Below are positions 12,831-26,500 of a stretch of DNA of 64,000 bases, piece after piece. The DNA is taken from the NCBI RefSeq assembly GCF_032118995.1, contig NC_092652.1, positions 23,363,044 to 23,427,043 of the forward strand, in the 5' to 3' direction. Origin of the DNA: Asterias amurensis. Lineage: Eukaryota > Echinodermata > Asteroidea > Forcipulatida > Asteriidae. The translations under genes and the position numbers were made by a program. The notes under the pieces were generated by a model. The model did no database searches. It worked only from the letters and a program-made list of their open reading frames with translations, and was not told the DNA's origin. Within the stretch, counting starts at the first letter, position 1. Each line of letters begins with the position of its first letter.

Positions 12831-13084
12831 TTAAAGACCCTGGGCATCTTTGGTAACCACAAGGACGAGTTTATTCACTTGGTGTATCCCAACATTTGAA
12901 ATCAAATTCAAATGTTTTTGGTGGAAAATGTATTACTTCTTTCTCAAAAACTACGTTACTTCAGAGGGAGCCGTTTCTCACAATGTTTTATACTATCAAC
13001 AGCTCTCCATTTCTTGTTACCAAGTAACTTTTTATGCTGTAACTATTATTTTGAGTAATTACCAATAGTGTCCAGTGCCTTTAA
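12831..13084 (-). repeat. TIR element, family B, copy 6 (internally deleted)
   Basis: Both TTAA-bearing ends are present, but the middle has been shortened to about 250 bp. The ends read TTAAAGACCCTGGGCATC and GTGTCCAGTGCCTTTAA. Confidence 0.75.
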
Positions 13085-13104
13085 AATCAGCATGACGTGA
13101 TGGT

Positions 13105-13265
13105 TGCCGGTGTCCTATTAGGAAAATCTGTCCACCTGAGATTATGTTCCCCATTTGGGAAATTAACGTGGGATGAAGGAAGATTATTCAAAAGAGGGCG
13201 CTATTGGATGTAGTTTCGCCGTTAGGGGGGACCGAATCACCGGGGAGCAGAATCTTCTGCCACGC
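13105..13265. repeat. GTCCxxxTGAGATTATGTCCCC repeat, copy 1
   Basis: Dispersed motif group: TCTGTCCACCTGAGATTATGT ... GGGAAATTAACGTGGG ... CAAAAGAGGGCGCTATT. Related copies are at about 13705-13890, 14000-14110 and 36210-36350. Boundaries are approximate. Confidence 0.55.
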
Positions 13266-13704
13266 CGTGATGCTTGGTCATGCATGTGGGCTATAATATT
13301 ATTATCGGGATAATGGAGAAAATTGTTTGTTCCAATTTCCAAAAATTGGAGCTTATGAGGTTCGTATCACCAGACAATCCCCAGAGAAGTATTACTGCCT
13401 GAGTTACTGCAGTCAATGTCGAGGAAAATAACATGTGAAACACTCCACAGGTTATCGTTCTGTTTATAATAATGTTGATTGCCGTATAGTAGAAAAAACA
13501 CACAGGTGGTCGTGTGAGAAGCTGATAGCCTGCACACACTCAATGAATTTCGTTTTTCAACAAGACTTTTATAAAGCTCTTTAAAGAAGATATACCTCCC
13601 TTGAGGATAAATACTTCCTTTTATTTTTTTATAAGTAAGGTTTCATTGCGAAACTATAATATAGTCTTTAATTATGCATTGATAATCACAGCTTGATTTA
13701 TTGG

Positions 13705-13890
13705 CGGTTTTCTCGGGGAAACCTGTCCGCTGGAGATTTTGTCCCCTTATGGGAAATTAATGTGGGCTGACGGAGGATGTTTCAAAAGAGGGCACTATAT
13801 CATGTGTAAGTTGTACATAGTTCGCCGTTGGAGAGGGGGTGGGGGCACACACATAATCTCCGGGGACAAACTCTGCTGCCACACCGTTTC
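13705..13890. repeat. GTCCxxxTGAGATTATGTCCCC repeat, copy 2
   Basis: Same word order as 13105-13265, ending in the CTGCCACACCG motif. Boundaries are approximate. Confidence 0.55.
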
Positions 13891-14566
13891 ATTCAAACAG
13901 ACTTAACGGCACGACTTCATAGAGAATGAAATCTGTGTTTTATTTGAGAAATGAATTTAAATACAGATTACAACGACATAACCAGCGGAGACGTTTTATG
14001 GCAGGCCATTTAAAGTGTACCGTGTAATCGGATGCATGATTAATGGAAAAAGCGAAGATGGGGATTGAGGGAGATTAACTTCAAAAGAGGGCGCTGTTCG
14101 CTACTTGCACGCAGAGCTGTATATTGAGAGAGTTGCGAAACGGAGGGACTCGGTTTTTGGTTTTTGGTTTTCCAAGTGCGCTACAAATAATCGTTATGGT
14201 TTTCTGACTGATGCAAACAGACTCGGTCGGAAGTTGTACTTTATGATGAACAATGTGTGTGCACGGCGTTTAAGTATTTAATTTTTAAATAGTGTATTAA
14301 TATTCAAATAATTTATAAGAATTATTGTCATGCATGTATTATTGTGTTTATTATTTAAATTTGTGATTATTGTTTTCACTAAAGAACCCACGACTCCCCA
14401 CACTTTGTCTACCACCCTCTGTATGGATTTTCCTTCGTTTTGTGCACTTAAAGAAAGAACAACATATTCTTTAACACTGGTCTATTGCCCCGCCCCCTTT
14501 TGTATACACCTTTAAGCGAGAACCTCCTATTGCCCCACCTGCTTTCGTTCGTCCTTTCTGGCACCA

Positions 14567-14742
14567 AGGGTGGATTTCACAAAGGTAGTCCTAACTTAGG
14601 ACTAGTCCTAGGCAATGCTAAGAGATAGGACTGGTCCTAAGTTAGGACCAGTAACTCATCTTACTTAGGACTGGTCCTATCTCTTAGCATTGCCTAGGAC
14701 TAGTCCTAAGTTAGGACTACCTTTGTGAAATTCACTCCAGCT
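14567..14742. repeat. Near-perfect 175-bp palindrome (TTAGGACTAG family)
   Basis: The left arm GATTTCACAAAGGTAGTCC is mirrored by GGACTACCTTTGTGAAATTC. The interior alternates TTAGGACTAGTCCTA and AGGACTGGTCCTAT. Diverged relatives are at 35773-35850 and 62489-62652. This is likely a young foldback element. Confidence 0.85.
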
Positions 14743-15453
14743 CCCGTTGGATTTGAGCACACTTTCCTGGGGACCTTCAACCAACTCTTGAACCATTGAT
14801 CCCCCGGTTTGAATATGAATACCTACAGCTCTCGACAAGTTCGTTCATACCCTCATCATACCCACACAATACGTGTATTTACGCACACATGACAGAATGC
14901 CACAAGCTCACTTCAATATTCACAACAGTGTTTTGAATCAGCGCTCCTGAAAAGAAATGAAAAGTTATGACGGTGGTAAACTTCATTCATTGGATGGATG
15001 ACCTTACAACGCTACCAACTTATTCGAATTCGTGTGCATTCAGAAACTAACAAAAAGTTGTTTTTTAAATGCGGTTTGTGCATTGTATGTCATTCATTTA
15101 TTGGTTTCGGTTAGTAAACTCAAAGCATAATGTACGTGTATTATAGTTTTCAACATGTAGTAGACACAACATGCAACCAGCCCGTACGAACCCTGTATTT
15201 GGTGGGCGGGCCATGGTTTTTAGTGTATGGCACAACTAGCATTTTTAGTTAATTACTCCTCTTATGAATAAGGTAACTTGACTTCCTCCAATATACCAGT
15301 GAGAAATATAATGGAGAACTTCAGTGGCCAAGCTTATCTGGTTTACTTGCTACATCCATGGAGGCTGCCTTCCTGCTACTACATCCAATCAAACTGGCAC
15401 AAGTGGTCTAAGATCTATGGGGATTTCCCCACTGACTTTACCGAAATGCAGGG

Positions 15454-15839
15454 TTAAAGGCAGTGGACACTATTAGTAATAACTCAGAATAACTATTGGC
15501 GTTAAAATTAACTTGGTAACGAGTAATGGGGAGAGGATGATATTATAAAACATTGTGAGAAACGGCTCCCTCTGAAGTAACGTACTTTTCGAGAAAAAAA
15601 GTAATTTTCCACGAATTTGATTTCGAGACCTCAGATTCAGAATTTGAGGTCTCGAAATGAAGCATCTGAAAGCACACAACTATGTGTGACAATAGTGTTT
15701 TTTCTTCCATTATTATCTCGCAACTTCGACCACCAATTGAGCTCAAATTTTCACGGGATTGTTATTTTGTAATATGTTGAGATACAGCAAGTGAGAAGAC
15801 TAGTCTTTGACAGTTATCAAAAGTGTCAAGGATCTTTAA
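15454..15839 (+). repeat. TIR element, family B, copy 7
   Basis: TTAAAGGCAGTGGACACTATTAG at the left and GTCAAGGATCTTTAA at the right, with a full interior. Confidence 0.85.
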
Positions 15840-16227
15840 GGGGCAGATACAGAAAAAAACACTAAACAACAACAATAGTACACATCAACTACATTGTATA
15901 CGTACTACATCAGATGATGGACTGTTATTTCATGGAAGAAAATGAAAATGAAAACAAAAACTCTTCTGTGGTTGTATTAATCCAAGGCCATTAACAGTCT
16001 AAAAAAGTAAAGTTAACAAAAGTAAAGCTTCAACCATAATTATAGACAAAGGTAGTTAGACACTGCAGTGCCAAGTTTCGTACTTGGATAAAATACTCTC
16101 TTTTTTTTTGAAAAAAATGAGGAAATGCTTTGCTAAAACAATAGTTAGTACTAGATTATTATCGCCAAATCAATAGCTATTTTGGAACCAAAAGTCCAAA
16201 CAATGAATCATTCGTCCTGGATCAACT

Positions 16228-16502
16228 TTAAAGGCAACGAGTATTGGGGAGAGGTTGATAGTATAAAACATTGTGGGAAACGGCTCCCTCTAAAGTAACG
16301 TGGTTTTCGACAAAGAAGTACTCAGACTTAGAGTTTCAGGTCTCGAAATCAAGCATCTGAAAGCACACAACTTCGTGTGACAAGGGTGTTTTTCTGTCTA
16401 TATTATCTCGCAACTTCGACGACCAATTGAGCTCAAATGTTCACAGGTTTGTTATTTTATGCATATGTTGAGATACAAGTGAGAAGACTGGTCTTTGACA
16501 AT
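16228..16502 (+). repeat. TIR element, family B, copy 8 (truncated)
   Basis: Starts TTAAAGGCAACGAGTATTGG, so the left TIR is partly deleted. It stops at GGTCTTTGACAATTTC and has no right TIR. Confidence 0.75.
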
Positions 16503-16831
16503 TTCAAATTTGCATTTTTTTTTTTAAGCCGTTTGGTTTCGTTGTGTTTTAGAGGTTTATTTATAGGGTCAGAATCGGTTTGGTGTGGGCGTGATAAGGA
16601 CGCCCCACACACAAAACGAATGGCTAGGGGAAAACACGCATGATTAGGCGGAAGTAAACGCAAAAAAACAAGAATTCAAGAATAAGTACTGAATTCCATA
16701 GCAAGGCTTATGCTGGCCATGAAGCAGTGCAAAGGTCTTGTCATGAGCAAACACTGCCATTCAGCTTTGAACAATTTGCGTACGGAGTTCGATCCAGTAG
16801 TTGCGATGGAACAGTGTCTATGGAAGTGAGC

Positions 16832-17224
16832 TTGAAAGGAACACATTGCCTTGGATCGGTCGAGTTGGTCTATGAAAAGCGTTCTGTAACCGTTTGTTAT
16901 GAAATGTATATGGTTAGAAAGATGTTGTAAAAGTAGAATACAATGATCCACACAAGTATCGCTCGAAATTGCGTGGTTTTCCCTTTACTTTGCAAACTAA
17001 CACGGTCGGCCATTTATGGGAGTCAACAATTTGACTCCCATAAATGGCCGACCGTGTTTGTCGACGAGGTAAAACGAAAACCACGCAATTTCGAGGCATA
17101 TTTGTGTAGATCATTGTATTCTACTTTTACAACATCTTTCTAACCATACCGATTTTATAACAAACGGTTACAGAACGCTTTTCAAAGACCAACTCGACCG
17201 ATCCAAGGCAACGTGTTCCTTTAA
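16832..17224. repeat. Palindromic TTAA element, family A, copy 4
   Basis: Full-length palindrome ending CGTGTTCCTTTAA. It lies about 160 bp upstream of the lectin receptor start codon, so it sits in that gene's 5' region. Confidence 0.85.
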
Positions 17225-17382
17225 ATAGAAAACATGCTTCAATGATGTACACAGATGCATAACATAGAAACATCCAAAGTTGAATGATCACAGCTATAGT
17301 TCTAGTTTACCACTCGTTTGGTTGTGACATCCAAATCCTTAGATGTGAGTTTTGGCTGTTTTGTGGCCACATCTTTAGAATC

Positions 17383-17519
17383 ATGACTTCGGGAAACCGT
17401 CTGAAGTTTGTCCTCATCAGCTTAACCGCCTGGAGTGTTCTTTCATCGGTGGGTGGTGAGGGGACCGGCATCGGCGGGGATGGAACCAGGTTCCGACGGC
17501 GTAGAGATTACCACGGCGG
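17383..17519 (+). CDS. Receptor exon 1: signal peptide
   Basis: Encodes a basic n-region (NRLK), a hydrophobic core FVLISLTAWSVLSSV and a small-residue end (GGEG), then an Arg-rich stretch (RFRRRRDY) that could be a furin-type site. The donor is GG|GTAAGA, leaving two bases in phase with exon 2. An upstream in-frame Met at 17284 exists but would bury the signal peptide. Confidence 0.8.
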
Positions 17520-20500
17520 GTAAGAGTAACTGAGTAACAGTAAATTGACGAAACTGTTTCGTAAAGATAGTTTTACAATTTCAATCCCAAAGGCGGTACA
17601 ATTGTTTTATTTTATTACTCTTTTTTCTGATTGTATGCTGTTTTTCATCGCAGCATTTTATTTCCCTTTACAAAACCAATGCGGAAACTCCTGGAAAATT
17701 GTAAGACAAATTTAAGCACTTGATTCTTTAAGTGTACATGTATAGGCATAATACTTGTAAACGTGTGCTTTAAATGGCGTTATGTTAAAGGCATGGACAC
17801 TTTTAGTAATTACTCAAAACAATTGTTAGCGTAAAAACATTGTTAGCATAAAACAATACTCGGTAACGAGCAATGGAGTAGTAATATAAAACATTGTGAG
17901 AAACGGTTCCCTCAGAAATAACATAGTTTTCGAGAAGAAGTAATTTTTCACGAATTTGACCTCAGAATTAGATTTTGAGGTCCAGACATCAAGCATTCAG
18001 CACACAACTTCGTGTGACAAGGGTGTTTTTCTTTCATAATTATCTCGCAACTTCGACGACCAATTGGTTTCAAATTTTCACAGGTTTGTTATTTTATGCA
18101 TAATGCTGAGATACACCAAGTGAGAAGACTGGTCTTCGACAATTACCAAATGTGTCCAGTGTCTTTAAAGCACTGACTAAAGATTGACATGACGCAGTGT
18201 TCATGTACGATCTACCTTATGGTACCCTTATGGAGAGCGAGGTCAAAACACAAAGGGGGAACAATAGGGTCTCCTTATAGAAGGGTTTTAAGGGGAATTC
18301 CCGTTGCTATTTGTTTATGAATACGGCCCATTGTCTGTGTAAAGACTATGGGATAATGCCAATACGGGCATCTTCACTCTAAAATCTCCCGGGTCAGATT
18401 CGACCCGGATTCGATTCCGAGTCCTTCTAAGCCTGACCTAGTTCCGGGTCAAGTTGACCAGGAAACTGGCTAAAACAATGTCAACAAAATTCCTCAGATG
18501 CTATGTCAGTTTGAATCATTTTAAAGAATAATAGAGGTCTCCCCAGTGGAACAACAGACCCCACAAAGTTTTCTTTGCTCATCTTCGACCCTTATGCTTT
18601 AGAAAGGGGAATAATTAACAGATAAGAACAATATTATTAGCAGGACTCACAAACAGGATTCGAAAAGTGCAATGTGTGCTTGCGTTCATTATACTTATAA
18701 ACTTGTGGGCTTACAAGTGGTTAAAACAACTAGGTTCACGATTTGACTGTGTGTTACAAACAATTTGTTTTCTTTTATACTGCCTGCCCTTAAAGGCAGT
18801 GGACACTATTGGTAATTACTCAAAATAATTATTTCCATAAAACCTTACTTGGTGACGAGTAATGGGGAGATGTTGATGGTATAAAACATTGTGAGAAACG
18901 ACTCCCTCTGAAGTGACATAGTTTTCGAGAACGAAGTAATTTTCCACGAATTTGATTTCGAGACCTCAGGTTTAGAACTTGAGGTCTCGGAATCAACCAT
19001 CTAAACGCACACAACTGTGTGTGACAAGGGTGTTTATTCTTTCATTATTATCTCGCAACTTCGATGACAAATTGAGCTCAAATTTTCACAGGTTTGTTAT
19101 TTTATGCATATGTTGAGATACATTAAGTGAGAAGACTGGTCTTTGACAATTACCAATAGTGTCCAGGGTCTTTAACTTATGTCTAGATGTATCCCACTTT
19201 TTACTTGTTTTTCTACTAGATGTATTTTGTTTTCTAGAGTGTTATCGTATTCGTTAAAGACACTGAACACTATTGGTAATTGCCAAAGACCAGTCTTCTC
19301 ACTTGGTGTATCTCAACAATAATGCATAAAATTACAAACCTTTGAAAATTTTAGCTCAATTGGTCGTCGGAGTTGCGAGATAATAATGAAAGAAAAAACA
19401 CCCTTGTCGCACGAAGTTGTGTGCTTTCAGATGCTTGATTTCGTGCCTCACAATCTAATTTTGAGGTCCCAAAATCAAATTCGTTAAAAATTACTTCTTT
19501 CTCGAAAATTACGTTACTCAGAGAGAGCCGTTTCTCACAATGTCTTACTACCAACCTCTCCCCATTACTCGTCACCAAGTAAGGTTTTATGCTAATAATT
19601 ATTCTGAGTAAATACCAATAGTGTCCGCTGCCTTTAAAAGAAAAACTTCTGTCAGTTCTGAAAGTACATTAATTCAAACAATACCCTGATTAAAGGAACA
19701 CGTTGCCTTCGGGCTGCGCTTTGTTGGGCGTTTTTGGGCTATGACAAGCGTTTGATGTAAAATTATTACGGTTGGAAAGATGTTAAAAAAGTAGAATATA
19801 ATGATCTACACAAACATGCCTTAGAATTGCTTCACTTTTGCTAACTTTCTCGAAACAAAACGCTCCGCCATTTATGGGGGTCAAGATTTTGACTCCCATA
19901 AATGGCCGCCAAATTCACTAGTCTTATTTCCAGTCGCAGCCGTTGAACTATACGACTGAGCAATTATTAACAATTTTACGAACCCATTTGTATCTATCTC
20001 TTCCTCCATGGTTACTCAAAAAAAAAAAAACAGTTCATGAACAAAAATAAAAGGGCCTACGTTGAATTAGCTTTTTATTAATCTATCTAAGCAGCAAGTT
20101 CAGCTCACGTCCCGGGGCCGAGCGGCTGCCGTCCAGCGGGCCATCATCCCCCGCGGCCAGACCTCCCCAGACGCAGTGAACGGTTCTTGCTCGTACGGTG
20201 TAGGATTTTAGCGGGGCCAGTCTAGTAATGCGAACACTTTGTACACGAAAAAATGTCTAGTACCCGTATACTAACTAGCGAGTGGAGTTGAAAATGGACG
20301 TGTCATGACCTCCCATACCAAAACTACAGCTAGAGAATTCATCCTCTCAACAAAACATCTGCTCAGACATGTCAGAGGCGTTTACCGTGTTTACCGCGTA
20401 AGTATAGTATGCAATTGCGAGTCACATAGGCCTATACCCCACAGTTCGTTTTTAGACACAAAATTACAGGGACTTTACTTCTCTGTCCTTTCTCTATGCT

Positions 20501-23500
20501 GTTTGCATGTACGTATGTAGAGTCACAGGGCAACAGGACAGTGGTGTCTATTACTAATACTAGTCCATCGCCATAGGATAGATGATGTCACTTGTCTTAT
20601 TTGCCAACATGATCCTTTCTTCGGGGTATACATTCATTATTTTATAGATAAAATAATGTTTATGTCTATTATGGGGATGTAATTCCTTAACCTTGGTCTT
20701 GGACAGTACTATTTGAGGTAGCTCCTGTTTACATTGCTCAGAATCATTTGACAGCAACATTTACTGTTCGATGCATCTGAACAGGGAGCACATACTGCAA
20801 ATGGTAGTTGGCAAGGAAAGCTAAAATAAATTAATACTCTTGTCCACAAAAATGAAGCTTCCATAGGTCCTTTTCAAAACCACGGCTTCGGCTATGGATT
20901 CGGCTTCAGACTCCGTCCCCTTGTCTGAATCCCTACGCAAAGCACGCTCAGTATTGTCCAAACATCTGCGGGGCCAAGCTAGCCCGAGCTGAATCCAAAG
21001 CCAAAGCCGTGGTTTCGAAAAGGGCCATAGTCTAGAAGAACTCTTTTCAAAAATTACAAAACAAAATCAGAAACGGGGAACAATTTTATTATTTTGTAAC
21101 ATTTTTGTATTGATACTTGATTCCCAGGTCACAGTGAAAGTTGGGTGGTGATGTGATTATTGAAGCCGGTATGGACAAGAAAGAGTACACGTACATCAAA
21201 GAAGTTTTCCAAGCACGGTTAGATGACAACCAGCTTCTTCGCAGGACAGGAAAACTCTGCTAATTAGGCCTGGGCGACCAGTGAAAATTACTAATCGACT
21301 AGTCGCACCTCCATCCAATAGTTGCGACTACGACACTAGTCGCAACAAAATTTTAACTATCACGATGCACTGTGGCAATGTGTGCCGCAAGCACAATATA
21401 GTCTAATTCAAGCGGAAAAGATTGAAGATTTGTGTCACTGATGTCTGACTGTGTTCTGTAAGTAAATTATGTTGTCATGAATAGTCATGAGCGACTAAAT
21501 TGGTTCACCAAACAGGTAGACGCAATTTTTTTAAAACTATTTTTGTAGCACGTTTAACCGAATAGTTGAAAACAATAGTCGCGACTCGACTCAGGATTCA
21601 ATAGTTGGAGTGCGACACTAGTCGCCCAGGCTTACCGCTAATGGTGCAAGAATGGCCTCTACCCGCAGCCGCCATCCGCCCCCCCCCCCCCAATACCACC
21701 ACCCCCACTACTACCAACAGAAGAACTTGTAGCAAAACACAAATCCACATTTTCCACTTCTTAAATTTAATTTCCATGTAACTTTCCACAATTTGGCTAC
21801 AAAATTGTCTGTACAGGTGTGCATAAGATATAAGGTCAGTGCATTATTAGCATTATTGGCAAGTTCTAGAGTTTGTATGTAATCAAAGAGAATCTTTGTC
21901 ACAAATTTATAGGAACTTTATAAATAAATATGGACAATTTATTGAATGTTTTTACAATTTACAGCAGTACACGATGTATTTGCAAACATTAATTAAATTT
22001 GTCCTTTGCCAAAGAACACTTTAGTCCCATGCAGTATCCTTAGTAATAGTTGGTGTATCTCCTCAATATTTATGCATAAAATAATAAACCTGTGACAATT
22101 ATTTTGGGCTAAATTTGGCAATATAAGCTGCAAGAAACAGTGAAAGAAAAACACCATTGCAGTATAGAAACCAGCTCTTTGACATGCCTCTCATCACTTT
22201 ATCAAGTGAGTTTTATGATCACAAATTAGTAATTACCAACATCTAAGGTATAAAGTCCCTTTAGAGAGACCAATGCCTTAGATCAAGTGATTTGGTTGTA
22301 AAATGCATATGGTTAGAAAGGATGTTTTAAAAGTAGAATAGAATGATCAACACAAGTAGGACTTGAAATTGGGTGGTTTTCCTTTAAAACTTTTACTTAT
22401 TCGAACCAACATGGTCTGCTAGTCAACGCTAGTCAACAATATGACTAGTTCTAAAACATCATTCTGACCATGCATTTCATAACAGGCATGTGGTTGAAAT
22501 CAAAATATACTTGCAAGGGTTAAGGTTAAAAATTTGAAATGGCACTGTGTTTATCAAACTTGTTGCATCTATGATCCATGTCTCTTTATGAATACAGAAT
22601 AAAGATATTTCAGATAAATTTATTTGAATACAGATTGTTTATGTTTTTGTATTTGTTCTAGTGTGTTTGTTGTTACAAAATATCGAAATGTCAAATAAAT
22701 AATACAATAAATATGATGATTGTATAAACAATTGGCCATGTACTTCAAATTAAACTTAATCATATTATTTCGTTGTGATGAAAACAAACTCTGCTCACAT
22801 CACATTCAATGATTTGTTGACATAAGTAATGTGCAAAAGAAAATAATAATAAGTTGAAATATTGACATTATGTGTTAATTTAGGAATAAGAATCTACTTG
22901 TTGAATATTGCCATTTGTAAAACCTGTTTTGCATAAATCATGTGTACATGAAAGTTGAAACTATCTGGAAATATATCCCTGATTTTACAAACAGTAACTA
23001 GGTAGTGTTACTCTATTTCCAGTACCATTCTGACACGACACATGTTGTCTGTGAAGGCTGGCTGGGTGGCAAAGTCATTTGTTGTGTACATCATGCTCCC
23101 CTGGTGTACATGTCATTCCTGTGATGTCGTGCCAACTCTAATGGTGGTCCAGAACAAGGTGCCTCAAGATCTTTTCAAATATAAACACAAACATTTTTGA
23201 AACAATTAACAAAATAAAAATTGGTTATTTGTACATGTATATGGAATATAAAACCCATGCACTTGATGTTGATTCATTAAAGTGACATTTTTGCAAATAT
23301 TACCTACCTGCAGCCGATTTCACGAAACTTTACGCAACTGCTTGAGTTCACTTGCGCAATTTTAATGGCGCAAGTTGCTCCATAAACGTTGCACAAGTGG
23401 ACTTACGCAGTTGCGTAAAGTTTTGTGAAATCGGCTGCTGGTCAAAGACATGATGTTATTAAAATTTGGGATGTGGCTGTTCAGTGTATAGTTTTTTGGT

Positions 23501-26500
23501 AATGCAACGTTGGCGAAGGAGGCTGTTTACAAGTAACTACAATGAATGAAAGCTTAAATTTGTGTTTCCTTATTAAATGTTTGTTAACATATTTACTTTG
23601 TTTCCTTTTTTTTTTTGGGGGGGGGGGGGCGGACAGATCAAAATATCATGTAACAAAACTGGACTGCTTTGACAGTACATGTGTATATTATATTAATTTT
23701 GGTTTTACCCATACACGATGTGTGTTAGCACTGTATACTCAGTACTTTCCCCGAGTCCTGTGAAAAATATCACAGGCATGTTACTCGGGTGGGATTCGAA
23801 CCCACGACCCTTGCAATTCTAGAGCAGTGTCTTACCAACTAGACTACCGAGGTTGCCCGGCAGCTAGAGGCAGTTCGAATCCTATGTTTTGGCAGCGGGT
23901 ACCGCAACGATATATGCCATTGACAGTATGAAATAATCAGTCTCTTACTGCCAAGTTTGAGAAGCATTCATCCGGCCTTTGTTTGCAGCATGACCTCTCC
24001 TGTTGTGTTGGCATCTCCCTACAGTTGGTACAAACACACCAGCTTGGTTGGGTTTGATGAGGTCTCCAAGATGTTTACGCCAAGTCCTGGCATCTGCTCA
24101 CATAGTACCTTCAACAAGAAATTCATAACCATTGATATAACTTATTAGTTCTCGACAATTTTATTTTTTATTGTTTGAAAGGTCACACTTCTTTGAAAGA
24201 ATTCGGGCTGACTTGGGTACGAGTTGACTTGGGTACAATATTTTGGGTAAACTGTTAAAAATATACAAAAAACATTTAATAAATCTGTACTATTTAGTAT
24301 TTTTAAAATGTACTTCTACAATTTTTACAAAAGTCCTCCCCTTCCCAGCCAGATAAACGGCTCTTTTAATTGTAGCATCAAAGTAAATTCGGGTAAATTA
24401 TGCCAAGTCATTAGGACGCTGGACACTCGATGAAAATCCCCACCCCCCATCTATGCACCAAGTGAATAGATCTACAAAATTACATGTAAACTAGTCATAG
24501 TACATGTACATTTATGTACTCTCACAACTCAGTGTTGCGGCTGTCATGGCTGTGAATTTACGTGTCATGTCCACAATAATAACCAACAATAACATTGCAT
24601 TGGGTATAAACAATCACGGTCCGTTCTCTCTCTCTCGTCGGCTAGTCCATGTCCCACTACATTATTCTTACCCTGATTGGCGAGGTGTCCGTTCCTTCTT
24701 TTTGGACGTGTCTTCAATCATCTCTTTGCGTAGAGCAATGAGCTGAATCTGTGTTTTTCGGCGATCCATTTTGACAGCAAAATGGTGTGTTTACATTTCA
24801 CACAACGTCGTATGGTAGTGAACGGTATGTTACCTCGTGTTCTTCTGGTAGGTTTACCAGGCTACGGCGCCAGCCTAACTGCTGTACATCGCGCATAAAC
24901 GGACGATCGTTTTGACGGCTTGAAAAACGTATATATTTCGCGGGCCATGTTTCGGGGTCAGAGGTCAGTGTTTGTTTTTTTTAATTACCATTCACTAATT
25001 ACAACACATTAAATGTGTTTTATTGCAAGAACAACTCTAAATAAGTATAAGGAACACCCTCAAACGTGAAATTTTGTGAAATCTGAAGGCAACGTGTTCC
25101 TTTAACTTTTACAAGATTGCCGTGCGATGACGTTTTTCCAAAGATCAATTGTTGCGCATAAAATGGGGGCTAATCTGCAAATTGGCCCTGGGTATCGGTT
25201 TGTACAAAATGTTACGATGTTACATTAATGTTGATCGCATTATGCCTTGTAAATTATGATTTTATTTCCTCCTTTTAGTTATCCGGACGAGAACGAGGTA
25301 ACCACATGTAATTGCGCGTCGCAGTCATCCAACCTTGAATGTAAAACACCAATTTCAGGTAAGTGCTATCAGTTTAGTTTTGATGGCTATAGTAAAACAA
25401 ACACAACAACTAAAGACAAAAACAACCCCACTGGGATATCGCATCTATCCATAAACAAAGTCCATTGGAATTTGAGGTAAAACTCTTCCCTCTTCCCTCT
25501 GTTGCTTTGTTTTTGTCTTTTCAAGCGCTTTGAGCACCTTTTTATGTAGATATTTTGCAATATAAGTTTTCCTTTTTATTATGGAGGAAACATATAGACA
25601 CTGATGTAAAGCCTCATTATTTTACTGTTCTATTGGCACTGGACACGATTGGCAATTACTAAAAACAATCATTGTTAGCATATCATACTTATTGCTTAAC
25701 GTGCAATGGAGAGCTGTTGATAGTATAACACATTGTGAGAAACGAATCCCTCTGAAGTATTAAAGCCATTATACACTTTCGGTACAGAAAACAAATTAAA
25801 AGTTCACATATTTACAAATAATTTACAGGGTTTACAGAAGGTAATGGTGAAAGACTTATCTTGAAATATTATTCCATGAAGTGCTTTACTTTTTGAGAAA
25901 ACATTAAAACAATATAAATTCTCGATAGCGAGAATTACGGATTTATTTTAAACACATGTCATGACACGGCGAAACGTGGGGAAACAAGGGTGGGTTTTCC
26001 CGTTTTTTCTCCCGACTCCTAAGACCGATTGAGCCTAAATGTTCACAGGTTTGTTATTTTATAAATAAGTTGTGATACACGAAGTGTGGGCCTTGGACAA
26101 CACTGTTTGCCGACAGTGTCCAAAGGCTTTAACGTAGTTAAAAAATAAATAAATAATCAACCGTTGTTTGTTCTGATTAAAAGTTTTGCAGTCCTGAAGG
26201 TTCTTTTGGGGCATCTGGAAGCACACAACTTAATTTGTGTTTCATGTCATTATTCTTTTGCACAACTTCAAATTGAGTAAAAATTTTCATGGGTTTGTTA
26301 TTTTATGCATAGTTGGGATACACCAAGTGAGAATACGGGAATATACAACCGAGGGGGGAAATGGCACCCGAGGCGAAGCCGAGGGTGCCATTGCCCCCCC
26401 CCCCCCCCCGAGGCCATGGACCCCAATCACAGCGTGCAACAATTGTCTCGTTATACCTTTGTAACATTAATATTCCTCTTCTCAAAGTTCTATTGTTATC

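Noticed and set aside
23780..23865. A true tRNA gene on the minus strand
   Set aside because: A and B boxes are present, but the same tRNA-like head is followed by the same body at 35326, so it is a SINE. The acceptor stem is not convincing.
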